A stretch of 51,263 nucleotides of DNA from an uncultured Bacteroidales bacterium (GTDB lineage Bacteria; Bacteroidota; Bacteroidia; Bacteroidales; Bacteroidaceae), in the NCBI GenBank assembly GCA_937901185.1, contig CALCHR010000130.1, positions 1 through 51,263 on the forward strand. The letters are read 5' to 3'. A program made the translations under genes and the position numbers. Of the stretch, positions 25,977 through 33,877 are shown one piece after another. The notes under the pieces are model-generated. The model was not told the origin of the DNA. It saw only the letters and a program-made list of their open reading frames with translations, and did not search any database. Within the stretch, counting starts at the first letter, position 1, and every line of letters begins with the position of its first letter.

Positions 25977-26792
25977 ATGGCAATGAAAAAAGAATCCGCA
26001 GAAATGTCTGTAGAACAGAAGTTGAAAGCGCTTTACCAACTGCAGACTATGCTCTCTGAGATTGACAAAATTAAAACCCTTAGAGGTGAACTCCCCTTAG
26101 AGGTGCAGGACTTGGAAGATGAAATTGAAGGCCTCACTCACCGTTTGGCAAAATATAACGAGGAGATTGAGAGCATGAATACCGAAATTGGTATTAAGAG
26201 AAACAAAATAGCTGAAGCACAAGCAGCAGTGGACCGCTATCAAACTCAGATTAACGATGTGAAAAACAATCGCGAGTATGATATGCTCTCTAAGGAAATT
26301 GAGTTCCAAAGTCTGGAAATCGAGCTACAGAATAAGAAAATCGGAGAGGTGCAACGTGCCATCGAGGCAAAGCAAAACGAAATTGTTACAGGCAATGAAA
26401 CTCTTGCAGAACGTCGTGCAGATTTGGAAGTAAAGAAGTCTGAGCTGGAAGAAATTGTGCAAGAAACTAAGGCCGAAGAGGAAAAACTCCGCGAAAAAGC
26501 TAAAAATGTAGAGATGAGCATCGAACCGCGTTTGCTAACTGCGTTTAAGCGTATCCGTAAGAACTCTCGCAATGGTTTGGGTATCGTTTATGTACAGCGC
26601 GATGCTTGCGGTGGTTGCTTTAATAAAATCCCGCCTCAGAGACAACTCGATGTGCGTATGCGCAAAAAAATTATCGTATGCGAATACTGTGGCCGTATTA
26701 TGATTGACCCGGAATTGGCTGGTGTGAAAATTGAGCAGGTGGTGGAAGAAAAACCCAAACGCCGCATTCGTAAGATTGCCAAGGAAGATTAA
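25977..26792 (+). CDS. Coiled-coil protein with C4 zinc ribbon
   Basis: 271 residues. A long coiled coil covers about residues 40-185 (heptads rich in E, K and I), then a C4-type zinc ribbon at about 210-245 with CGGCF and CEYCG as the two metal knuckles, and a basic tail (KPKRRIRKIAKED). It fits the zf-RING_7/PF02591 family, suspected to bind nucleic acid or the ribosome; the exact role is unknown. It shares a unit with the Nif3-like gene and ends at a bidirectional terminator. Confidence 0.9.
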   Translation: MAMKKESAEMSVEQKLKALYQLQTMLSEIDKIKTLRGELPLEVQDLEDEIEGLTHRLAKYNEEIESMNTEIGIKRNKIAEAQAAVDRYQTQINDVKNNREYDMLSKEIEFQSLEIELQNKKIGEVQRAIEAKQNEIVTGNETLAERRADLEVKKSELEEIVQETKAEEEKLREKAKNVEMSIEPRLLTAFKRIRKNSRNGLGIVYVQRDACGGCFNKIPPQRQLDVRMRKKIIVCEYCGRIMIDPELAGVKIEQVVEEKPKRRIRKIAKED

Positions 26793-26820
26793 ATAGACTC
26801 TCCTTAATAATATATAATGT

Positions 26821-26858
26821 ATATAGGTTCTGCAGCAATGTGGAACCTATATGTTTTT
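26821..26858. terminator. Bidirectional terminator
   Basis: ATATAGGTTC and GAACCTATAT form a perfect 10-bp stem with a 12-nt loop, followed by GTTTTTC on the + strand. It lies in the 74 bp between two convergent genes. Confidence 0.8.
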
Positions 26859-26866
26859 CTGTAGGG

Positions 26867-27319
26867 TCACAAAGCGTCGTAGTTGGGAATGTCTTCTAAA
26901 AATTCGCAGCTGTTCTGTTCGTAGTTCAGTCGGCAACAATAGTGGGCTAGTCCGTTTGTTACAATCAGATAATCGGCTCGGAGTATGCTGTTGTATGCAG
27001 AGATTTGGTTGAATACTTCCTGTGTGATATTTACATGTGGGGCTTTGTATTCTACAATCATACGTGGTTGGCCGCCATTTTTGTGGTAGAGCACGGTATC
27101 GCATCGGCGCATACTGCCACAAATATTGATGGTAATCTCATTGGCTAAGAGCGCTGAGGGATAACCTTTGTGGTTGACAAGGAAATGGGTAAAGTGTTGA
27201 CGTACCCATTCCTCTGGTGTGAGAGTTATGTAGCGCTTCCGAAGGAAGTCATAAACGACGGTGCGTCTGTCTTTTTCTGCAACTTTTATTTCGGCGGCTG
27301 GCAGATTTAATGGAATCAT
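26867..27319 (-). CDS. HsdR N-terminal-domain (type I restriction R-like) nuclease-fold protein
   Basis: 150 residues from MIPLNLPAAEIKV; the frame extends to 27391 but the promoter at 27389-27419 favours this start. The family core is visible: RRTVVYDFLRKRYITLTPEEWVRQHF, then DTVLYHK..PRMIVEYKAP, whose D-(x)n-E-x-K pattern is a PD-(D/E)XK nuclease-like active site, then QISAYNSILRADYLIVTNG. It is a free-standing HSDR_N domain, without helicase or methylase partners, so unlikely to be part of a restriction system here. It is conserved near holA in related bacteria; function unknown. Confidence 0.87.
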   Translation of the reverse strand: MIPLNLPAAEIKVAEKDRRTVVYDFLRKRYITLTPEEWVRQHFTHFLVNHKGYPSALLANEITINICGSMRRCDTVLYHKNGGQPRMIVEYKAPHVNITQEVFNQISAYNSILRADYLIVTNGLAHYCCRLNYEQNSCEFLEDIPNYDAL

Positions 27320-27324
27320 TTTCT

Positions 27325-27332
27325 TATTTTTG
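27325..27332 (+). promoter_or_regulatory. Possible -7 element of the AMP nucleosidase gene
   Basis: TATTTTTG matches TAnnTTTG on the + strand; no TTG at -33. The leader would contain a perfect hairpin GTCTG-AAAAT-CAGAC (27355-27369). Confidence 0.4.
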
Positions 27333-27388
27333 CAAATCAATGTGTATGGGCTGAGTCTGAAAATCAGACAAGGCCTATACCCTCTATG

Positions 27389-27419
27389 CAAAAGTACAAA
27401 GATTATGGTGACGAAGCAA
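27389..27419 (-). promoter_or_regulatory. Promoter of the HsdR_N gene, overlapping the amn start
   Basis: Leftward TTG (27417-27419), a 20-bp spacer and TACTTTTG (27389-27396). The ATG of AMP nucleosidase (27405) falls inside the spacer, so the two divergent units share this DNA. Confidence 0.72.
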
Positions 27420-28181
27420 GAAATAGTAGGAAATTGGCTACAGCGCTATACCAAGCAGTCGCTAGACTCGTTTGGCGATCTGATTCTGCTTACCAATTTT
27501 AATAACTATGTAGATATTTTCTGCGAGCAAAATGGAGTGCCGGTGGTTGGTTTTGATGCTAATATGCGTGTAGCAACAGCTGGCGATATTACGATGATAA
27601 ATTTTGGCATTGGTAGCCCGAATGCAGCGTTGATAATGGATTTGCTTAGCTCTATACAACCTAAGGCTTGTCTTTTTCTTGGTAAGTGTGGAGGAATATC
27701 AGACAAAACGCATCTTGGAGATTATATTTTGCCTATAGCAGGAATACGTGGAGAGGGAACCTCTAATGATTACTTCCCACCAGAAGTTCCTGCACTTCCG
27801 GCGTTTATGTTGCAGCGAGCTGTGTCAACAGCCTTGCGCGACAATGGCTGTGATTATTGGACGGGTACTGTTTATACCACCAATCGGCGTGTGTGGGAGC
27901 ATGATGAACGTTTTAAGGAATATCTTCGTAGTACAAGAGCTATGGCTGTAGATATGGAAACTGCAACAATTTTTTCTTGTGGATTTTTTAATCATATCCC
28001 AACGGGTGCTCTCTTGCTCGTTTCAGATAATCCAATGGTGCCAGAAGGTATCAAAACTGAGGCTAGCGATAATGTGGTGACAAAGAACTTTGCTGCAACC
28101 CATGTTCGTCTAGGAATTGAAGCAATGAAACTCATAAAAGGCGACCGAAAGACCGTGCGCCATTTGAAATACGATTGGTAA
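27405..28181 (+). CDS. amn: AMP nucleosidase
   Basis: 258 residues from MVTKQEIVGNWLQRYT, the length of the short Bacteroidetes form. It has a purine nucleoside phosphorylase-like fold: NFGIGSPNAALIMDLLS near residue 68, LFLGKCGGIS near residue 90, AVDMETATIFSCGF near residue 185 (the Met-Glu pair contacts ribose) and LLVSDNP with the base-binding Asp. It hydrolyses AMP to adenine and ribose-5-phosphate, feeding purine salvage. holA follows after 11 bp. Confidence 0.92.
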   Translation: MVTKQEIVGNWLQRYTKQSLDSFGDLILLTNFNNYVDIFCEQNGVPVVGFDANMRVATAGDITMINFGIGSPNAALIMDLLSSIQPKACLFLGKCGGISDKTHLGDYILPIAGIRGEGTSNDYFPPEVPALPAFMLQRAVSTALRDNGCDYWTGTVYTTNRRVWEHDERFKEYLRSTRAMAVDMETATIFSCGFFNHIPTGALLLVSDNPMVPEGIKTEASDNVVTKNFAATHVRLGIEAMKLIKGDRKTVRHLKYDW

Positions 28182-28192
28182 CCAAGAAAAAT

Positions 28193-29233
28193 ATGGCAGG
28201 GTATACAAACTCAAAGAAGAAGGCTTCGCAAACGCTTGAGTCTATATATAAAGATTTATGTGATGGTCATGTAAAACCTATCTATTGCTTGATGGGTGAG
28301 GAAACCTATTATATAGATCGCATGGCAGACTTAATTATAAACACTCTCTTGAAACCCGAAGAGCGAGATTTTAATCTGCTTACTTATTTTGGCTCGGATA
28401 CGGATGTCGAAACTGTTATAAATTCAGCAAAGGGATTTCCTATGGGTGCTTTGCGGCAGGTAGTTGTAGTTAAAGAGGCGCAAAATTTGAACCATATAGA
28501 GAAATTGGAATTCTATGCTGGGACTCCTCAGCCTTCTACGGTATTGGTTCTTTGTTATAAGCATGGCACTATTGAGCGACATAAAAAATTAGTGTCTCTT
28601 ATAGAGAAAAATGGAGTGCTATATAATTCTGCTAAGCTTAGAGATTATGAGTTGCCTGGCTTTATTCAAAACTATCTGAAGAAAAAAAAGGTGGCTATAG
28701 AGGCTGATGCAGCAGCAATGATAGCAGATTTTGTGGGGTCAGACTTAAATCGTATTGTTGGAGAGCTGGAAAAACTTCTTTTGCTAACTTCGGAAGAACC
28801 TAAAAAGATTACTTCAGTGCTCGTTCGACGGCATGTTGGTATTAGTAAGGAATTTAAGATTTTTGAGTTGCAGGACGCATTGGCTCAAAAAAATGTTCTA
28901 AAGGTTAATCAAATTGCGAAATATTTTGACGATAATCCAAAGGAAAATCCTATTCAAAAAACCTTACCTACATTGTTTAAGTTCTTTTCTGATTTGATGC
29001 TGGCGTATTATGCTCCGGTGAAAACAGAAGAGGGGATAGCGGACTGGTTAGGTTCTACAGTATGGAGAGTAAGGGGAGGAATTGTGCCTGCAATGAGAAA
29101 TTATTCAGGGGTAAAAGTTATGCAAATTATAGCCGAAATTCGTAAAACGGATGCCCGTTCTAAGGGGGTGGGGAATCCTGCAATTTCTGATGGTGATTTA
29201 ATGAAGGAACTTTTATATTTTATTTTACATTGA
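28193..29233 (+). CDS. holA: DNA polymerase III subunit delta
   Basis: 346 residues from ATG at 28193 (the frame can be extended to a TTG at 28175, judged less likely). KPIYCLMGEETYYIDRMADLI is the delta N-terminal block, followed by ERDFNLLTYFG, then RQVVVVKEAQNL, the AAA+-like lid (MIADFVGSDLNRIVGELEKLLLL) and the C-terminal collar domain (FKIFELQDALAQKN). It opens the sliding clamp as part of the clamp loader. It is the last gene of the amn unit. Confidence 0.93.
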   Translation: MAGYTNSKKKASQTLESIYKDLCDGHVKPIYCLMGEETYYIDRMADLIINTLLKPEERDFNLLTYFGSDTDVETVINSAKGFPMGALRQVVVVKEAQNLNHIEKLEFYAGTPQPSTVLVLCYKHGTIERHKKLVSLIEKNGVLYNSAKLRDYELPGFIQNYLKKKKVAIEADAAAMIADFVGSDLNRIVGELEKLLLLTSEEPKKITSVLVRRHVGISKEFKIFELQDALAQKNVLKVNQIAKYFDDNPKENPIQKTLPTLFKFFSDLMLAYYAPVKTEEGIADWLGSTVWRVRGGIVPAMRNYSGVKVMQIIAEIRKTDARSKGVGNPAISDGDLMKELLYFILH

Positions 29234-29292
29234 TCTTCTTCCAACTCTAGAAACGTTCTTGATTGGATAATTTCTTTGCGTTTATTTTCGTT

Positions 29293-29322
29293 AGCACATC
29301 CAGGTTTGGCTGTGCTTTTTTT
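29293..29322 (+). terminator. Terminator after holA
   Basis: AGCACA and TGTGCT form a 6-bp stem with a 12-nt loop, followed by a T run (TTTTTTT). Confidence 0.72.
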
Positions 29323-30155
29323 ATTACTTGAAGTCTTAGATTCTTAATTTGATGTTCCTAAAATAAGAAGTAAGTAAACAAAAAATGTAAATTTTCTTCT
29401 AGAATAGGTCTTAAAAGTGTATTTTGGGTGTCTTCTTAGGCCTTTTTTCTTAGGAAAACTTAAGAAAATCCCTCTTGGAGGGTGTGTTTTGAATTTTTCT
29501 GAGGATAAAATGAATCCCAATTTTTATTATATTGTTTATTGAATTTCAATTAGTTATGTGTAAATTGTCTTTCTGAGAATCTCTTGTAGGTAAAATCTTT
29601 GGAAATCTGTAAGGTTTACTTCGAATAGTCAAAAGAAACCCCTAATATGAAGTTGGTCAGCCCATCGTTAAGGTTTATTATCATTTAATATTTGGAATTC
29701 ATATTTTATTACCAATTTGTATTTATGGATTTATGATTTATTGTTTTTAATTTAAGGTGTAAAAACCGCCTGTATTTAAGTATGTGAAATAATGATATTT
29801 TAATATTGATTATAATATTTAATTATGTAAACTAAGATTTATTCAACTTTATTTTTAGATTATAATGTATTAAAAACCAGTGCTTTTATTTTGTTTGTAA
29901 TATGCTTTATGTAATATTTGTATTCTATAATCGTAGATACTTTAGAAAATAATGTGATTTATCTATATTTGTTTTGCTATTTCCTGCAGATAACCAGTAT
30001 TTTGTGAAAAATAATCACACTGTTTGTTTATTGTAAAATAAGGGCTGTGAATTTATAAATTGATATATTTGATAATGTGCTAAATTTTGTTGGTTGGATA
30101 AATGAATTGATAAAATGAAATATAAATCAGTTGTTTTTATTTATATTTTAGATTA
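29323..30155. other. Very AT-rich gene-free region
   Basis: About 830 bp with strikingly low GC (roughly a quarter by eye) and stop codons in all frames; no protein, tRNA or structured RNA was recognised. Near 29440-29475 the sequence TCTTAGGAAAACTTAAGAAAAT resembles decayed units of the intergenic repeat family. Scattered one- or two-mismatch matches to DnaA boxes (for example the reverse of TGTGTAAAT near 29557) are too weak to call an origin. Confidence 0.6.
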
Positions 30156-30211
30156 TTTGTTTATAGTCTAAAAAATATTTATCTTTGTGGAAATTTAATT
30201 CGGGAATTAAA
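30156..30211 (+). promoter_or_regulatory. Promoter and palindromic operator of the HTH regulator
   Basis: TTTG (30156-30159), a 20-bp spacer and TATCTTTG (30180-30187), a full consensus. An 18-bp palindrome TTTAATTC-GG-GAATTAAA (30194-30211) covers the expected transcription start, a usual place for an autorepression site. The leader to the ATG at 30299 is about 105 nt. Confidence 0.65.
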
Positions 30212-30298
30212 ATTGAGTCGTTTATCTGAAGAATTAAGAAATTTCTTTATGGTAGTGTATTTTAAATGCCATTGTTAATGTTGTTATTATAATAGAAA

Positions 30299-30814
30299 AT
30301 GAAAGAAAGAATTCGTAGCTTGATGAGGAGTGTGGAAATGTCGCAGCAAGATTTTGCTAATAAATTAGAAATAGCTCCGGCCTCTTTGTCTAATATATTT
30401 ACAGGTAAGACTAATCCTACAAATAATCATGTGATGGCAATCCATCGGGCTTTTCCTGAAGTTAATATAAATTGGTTATTGTTTGGTGAGGGAGATATGT
30501 ATTGCGTGGAATCTGAAAATAAAACAGGTTCGGTTGCAGATTTGTCAACTCCAAATTTTGAGGAGCCTATTGGTTCTAATCAAATTGCAACATCTTCTCC
30601 TGTCTTGTCTCGGGGTAATTCTCAAGAGGAACAAATGGTAAAACCTGTACAGTCTATATTAAAAGGAAAACGGGAGTCTATAATTCCTAGAACTATAGCT
30701 AATCAGTATCTATTGAATGAGAATATTATTGACAAACCAGTTCGGAAGGTTAAAGAAATACGTGTATTCTTTGATGATGGAACTTATGAGTCTTTTATTC
30801 CGTCTGCAAAATAA
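30299..30814 (+). CDS. XRE-family helix-turn-helix regulator
   Basis: 171 residues. HTH at about residues 1-68: IRSLMRSVEMSQQDFANKLEIAPASLSNIFTGKTNPT, with the recognition helix in APASLSNIF; it ends in INWLLFGEGDMY. A Ser/Asn/Glu-rich linker (about 70-120) leads to a short conserved C-terminal piece (VKEIRVFFDDGTYESFIP), possibly for dimer or ligand contact. This two-part layout recurs in Bacteroidales. A palindrome over its promoter suggests it may control itself (inference). It has a long AT-rich region upstream. Confidence 0.88.
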   Translation: MKERIRSLMRSVEMSQQDFANKLEIAPASLSNIFTGKTNPTNNHVMAIHRAFPEVNINWLLFGEGDMYCVESENKTGSVADLSTPNFEEPIGSNQIATSSPVLSRGNSQEEQMVKPVQSILKGKRESIIPRTIANQYLLNENIIDKPVRKVKEIRVFFDDGTYESFIPSAK

Positions 30815-30881
30815 ATAAAGTCTCATCGTCTTCTTAACTATTTTTTTGCTCCTCGCTTATATCACATTCAATATTTCTTTA

Positions 30882-30889
30882 TATTTTTG
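30882..30889 (+). promoter_or_regulatory. -7 element of the polyprenol sugar transferase - comEC unit
   Basis: TATTTTTG matches TAnnTTTG, 31 bp before the ATG at 30920; the -33 box is poor (TTA). It argues against the longer start at 30887. Confidence 0.5.
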
Positions 30890-30919
30890 CTCATTATACA
30901 CATTTATATATATTATACA

Positions 30920-31678
30920 ATGCGGAAGAATAATAGTGTTGTAATAATTCCTACTTACAACGAGAAAGAAAACATAGAGAATATTATTAGAGCTGTTTTT
31001 GATTTGGAGCAAGGTTTTCATATTCTTATTATAGACGATGGCTCTCCAGATGGAACTGCTTCTATTGTAAAAGGTTTGCAGGCCCAAGAATTTGTAAGTT
31101 GTTTGCACTTGATAGAGCGTAAGGGGAAATTAGGCTTAGGTACAGCATATATTGCAGGCTTTAAGTGGGCTTTGGAACAAGGATATGATTACGTGTTCGA
31201 AATGGATGCCGATTTTAGTCATGATCCAAAGGATTTGCCTCGCTTATATGAAGCGTGTTCTTCTGGAGGTTATGATGTTTCTATAGGTTCTCGTTATATT
31301 ACAGGAGTGAATGTTGTAAATTGGCCTATGGGAAGAGTGCTGATGAGTTATTTTGCTTCTAAATATGTGCGCTTTGTTACTGGGCTCCCAATTTGTGATA
31401 CAACTGCAGGATTTAAATGCTATCGTCGTGAAGTCTTGGATGCTATAAATCTAGATGCGATTTGTTTTAAGGGTTATGCTTTTCAGATAGAAATGAAGTT
31501 CACCGCTTATAAGCTAGGTTTTAAGGTTGGTGAGGTTCCTGTCATTTTTGTTAACCGTCGTCTGGGTACTAGTAAAATGAGTGGTGGTATTTTCAGTGAA
31601 GCTTTTTGGGGAGTTATGAGATTGAGGTGGGATGCAATGTTGGGGAATATACAGCGTCGTCATTCTGTGAAAAAATAA
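30920..31678 (+). CDS. Polyprenol-phosphate mannosyltransferase (Dpm1-like GT2)
   Basis: 252 residues from MRKNNSVVIIPTYNEKENIE. The GT-A fold of the dolichyl-phosphate mannose synthase type: IIDDGSPDGTA near residue 40, RKGKLGLGTAYIAGFKWAL near residue 70, EMDADFSHDP (the metal-binding DxD) near residue 97, DTTAGFKCYRR near residue 165 and GYAFQIEMKF near residue 190. It has no C-terminal membrane domain, so it is the soluble/peripheral type making a polyprenyl-phosphate sugar for use across the membrane. pyrC follows after 15 bp. Confidence 0.9.
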   Translation: MRKNNSVVIIPTYNEKENIENIIRAVFDLEQGFHILIIDDGSPDGTASIVKGLQAQEFVSCLHLIERKGKLGLGTAYIAGFKWALEQGYDYVFEMDADFSHDPKDLPRLYEACSSGGYDVSIGSRYITGVNVVNWPMGRVLMSYFASKYVRFVTGLPICDTTAGFKCYRREVLDAINLDAICFKGYAFQIEMKFTAYKLGFKVGEVPVIFVNRRLGTSKMSGGIFSEAFWGVMRLRWDAMLGNIQRRHSVKK

Positions 31679-31693
31679 TTTTTTCGTATTGCT

Positions 31694-33037
31694 ATGCACA
31701 GAAGAGTATTAATCAAGAATGTGACAATAGTCAATGAGGGTAAATCTTTTAAGGGAGCTCTTGTGATAGATGATGACCGTATTGATGAAATTTTTGTGGG
31801 AGATTCTTTGAATTTAGAAATACCAGCTGATGAAGTTGTTGATGGTAATGGTGGCTATCTGCTCCCTGGAGTGATAGATACCCATGTGCATTTCCGAGAT
31901 CCTGGTTTGACTCATAAAGGAGATATTCTAAGTGAGAGCCGCGCTGCTGCGGCTGGTGGTGTTACAACTTACTTGGATATGCCAAATACTCTTCCTCAGA
32001 CAACTACACAGGCTGCTTTTGAAGAAAAACTAAGTATAGCTGCAGAAAAAAGTTTTGTCAACTATGGTTTTTTCTTTGGGGCTACTTGTGATAACTTAGA
32101 AACTTTACAACGTCTTAATAAAAGAAAAGTTTGTGGTGTTAAACTTTTTATGGGCTCTTCAACAGGTGGGATGCTTGTAGATGAGGAGAGTGCATTGCAG
32201 AAAATATTTGAGCAATCAAGATTGCCTATTGTAACTCATTGTGAAGATTCTGCAATTATAGCAGATAATATGCGCCAATTACAGCAAGAGTTAGGTGTAA
32301 AAGACCCAGAAGTAAAGTATCATAGTAAAATCCGTTCAGAGGAGGCTTGCTATAAATCTACTCAATTAGCGGTCAAGTTAGCTCAAGATTGTGGCGCACG
32401 TCTTCATGTGGCGCATATATCAACAGCTAAAGAGCTAGAGTTATTTTCTGCAGAGAATCCGAATATTACCGCTGAGGTTTGCTTACCTCATTTATTATAT
32501 ACAGAAGCAGACTATTCCCGTCTAGGTACAAGAATTAAATGCAATCCTTCGGTAAAAACGGATGCAGATCGTACAGCTTTACGTAAGGCTTTATCTTCTG
32601 GCCTTGTTTATTCTGTAGCCACTGACCATGCTCCCCATTCTTTGTCAGAGAAACGTGGAGGGGCTGTAACTGCAGTATCCGGAATTCCGATGCTTCAATA
32701 TTCATTGCTGGCTATGTTGGAATTGGTCGACAATGGTGTTCTTTCTATTGAGCGTTTGGTTGAGTTGATGTGTCACCATCCTGCTGATTTATTTTCTATA
32801 GAGAATCGAGGTTATCTACGTGAAGGATATAAAGCTGATTTGGTTCTTGTCGCTCCTAATAGTCCTTGGACTTTAACTCCTAATAAAATAGAGAGTAAAT
32901 GTAATTGGAGTCCTCTTGAAGGCCATACTTTCTTTTGGAAGATTAAGAAAACTTATTGTAATGGCTCGCTCATTTATAATAATGGTAGTATCACCAATGA
33001 AAATTTCAGAGGGCAGGCAGTTACTTTTTGTAGATGA
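31694..33037 (+). CDS. pyrC: Dihydroorotase
   Basis: 447 residues, the longer (type I, PyrC-like amidohydrolase) form. Metal ligands DTHVHFRDPGLTHKGD near residue 60, the lysine region GVKLFMGSSTGG near residue 150, THCED near residue 180, HVAHISTAKELE near residue 240 and the catalytic Asp in VATDHAPHS near residue 310. It cyclises carbamoyl-aspartate to dihydroorotate in pyrimidine synthesis. Its stop overlaps the next start as ATGA. Confidence 0.95.
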   Translation: MHRRVLIKNVTIVNEGKSFKGALVIDDDRIDEIFVGDSLNLEIPADEVVDGNGGYLLPGVIDTHVHFRDPGLTHKGDILSESRAAAAGGVTTYLDMPNTLPQTTTQAAFEEKLSIAAEKSFVNYGFFFGATCDNLETLQRLNKRKVCGVKLFMGSSTGGMLVDEESALQKIFEQSRLPIVTHCEDSAIIADNMRQLQQELGVKDPEVKYHSKIRSEEACYKSTQLAVKLAQDCGARLHVAHISTAKELELFSAENPNITAEVCLPHLLYTEADYSRLGTRIKCNPSVKTDADRTALRKALSSGLVYSVATDHAPHSLSEKRGGAVTAVSGIPMLQYSLLAMLELVDNGVLSIERLVELMCHHPADLFSIENRGYLREGYKADLVLVAPNSPWTLTPNKIESKCNWSPLEGHTFFWKIKKTYCNGSLIYNNGSITNENFRGQAVTFCR

Positions 33038-33870
33038 CAAAAGCTTTATCTTATAGTTTACTTGATTTAGTCCCCTATATCAATTGGAGTTATTTTTTCT
33101 ATGCTTGGGGCTTTCCTTTCAGTAGCACTCCGCAAGACCCTGCTGTTGAATCTATATATCTAGATGCAAAGAAAATCATCTCTGATTATTCAGATACTTA
33201 TAAGGTCCATGCTTGTTTCGGACTCTTTGAAGGTTGTAGTGACGGAGATGATATCGTTGTGTCCTTGTCGTTTGGTGACAAGGTACGTATTCCTTTTTTG
33301 CGTCAGCAATATTTTGTGGGAGATGGGAAACCTCACCTCTGTTGGGCCGACTTTTTAGCTCAGGAAGGAGTTAATGGTGACCATCGTTTTGGAGCTTTTG
33401 CTACATGTGTGTCTAAGGACATGGAAATGCTCTATTGCGATGATGAATATCTGCATTTGTTGGTGCGTACACTCTGTGACCGATTAGCCGAAGCTGCAGC
33501 CGAGAAACTCCACGAAGATGTTAGGAAAATATATTGGGGATATGCTTCTTGGGAAAGTCTTACACCTAAAGAATTATTTGCAGAGAAATATGTAGGGCGT
33601 CGTCCTGCTATAGGTTATCCTTCTTTACCCGATCAGAGTTTAACCTTTTTGCTAGATCGTCTCATTAACCTTTCGGCCATCGGTATGCGGCTAACGTCGA
33701 GTGGTATGATGATTCCCCATGCTGCTGTCTGTGGCTTTATGTTTTCGCATCCTGCAGCTAAGCATTTTTCAATCGGAAAGATAGATGAAGAGCAGTTTTT
33801 GGATTATGCTATGCGGCGTGGTCTCCCTATTTCAGAAATGAAAAAATATTTAGCAACAAATATTCTTTGA
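33034..33870 (+). CDS. Stand-alone MetH reactivation (AdoMet-binding) domain protein
   Basis: 278 residues that line up over the whole length with the C-terminal activation domain of cobalamin-dependent methionine synthase: W..FFYAW near residue 20, CDRLAEAAAEKLHEDVRKIYWGYA near residue 150, the AdoMet-binding signature RRPAIGYPSLPDQS near residue 190, GMRLTSSGMMIPHAAVCGF and HPAAKHFSIGKI, closing with DYAMRRGLPISEMKKYL. No homocysteine, folate or cobalamin domains are present, so this is a separated domain rather than a fragment; start and stop are intact and coupled to pyrC. In full MetH this domain remethylates inactive cob(II)alamin. Its partner here must be encoded elsewhere. Confidence 0.9.
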   Translation: MTKALSYSLLDLVPYINWSYFFYAWGFPFSSTPQDPAVESIYLDAKKIISDYSDTYKVHACFGLFEGCSDGDDIVVSLSFGDKVRIPFLRQQYFVGDGKPHLCWADFLAQEGVNGDHRFGAFATCVSKDMEMLYCDDEYLHLLVRTLCDRLAEAAAEKLHEDVRKIYWGYASWESLTPKELFAEKYVGRRPAIGYPSLPDQSLTFLLDRLINLSAIGMRLTSSGMMIPHAAVCGFMFSHPAAKHFSIGKIDEEQFLDYAMRRGLPISEMKKYLATNIL

Positions 33871-33877
33871 CAGAGTT

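Noticed and set aside
26867..27319. Restriction-modification system
   Set aside because: Only a free-standing HSDR_N domain is present; there is no methylase, specificity subunit or helicase part.
29323..30155. Replication origin
   Set aside because: The region is AT-rich, but no exact DnaA boxes were found and dnaA or other origin-linked genes are not nearby.
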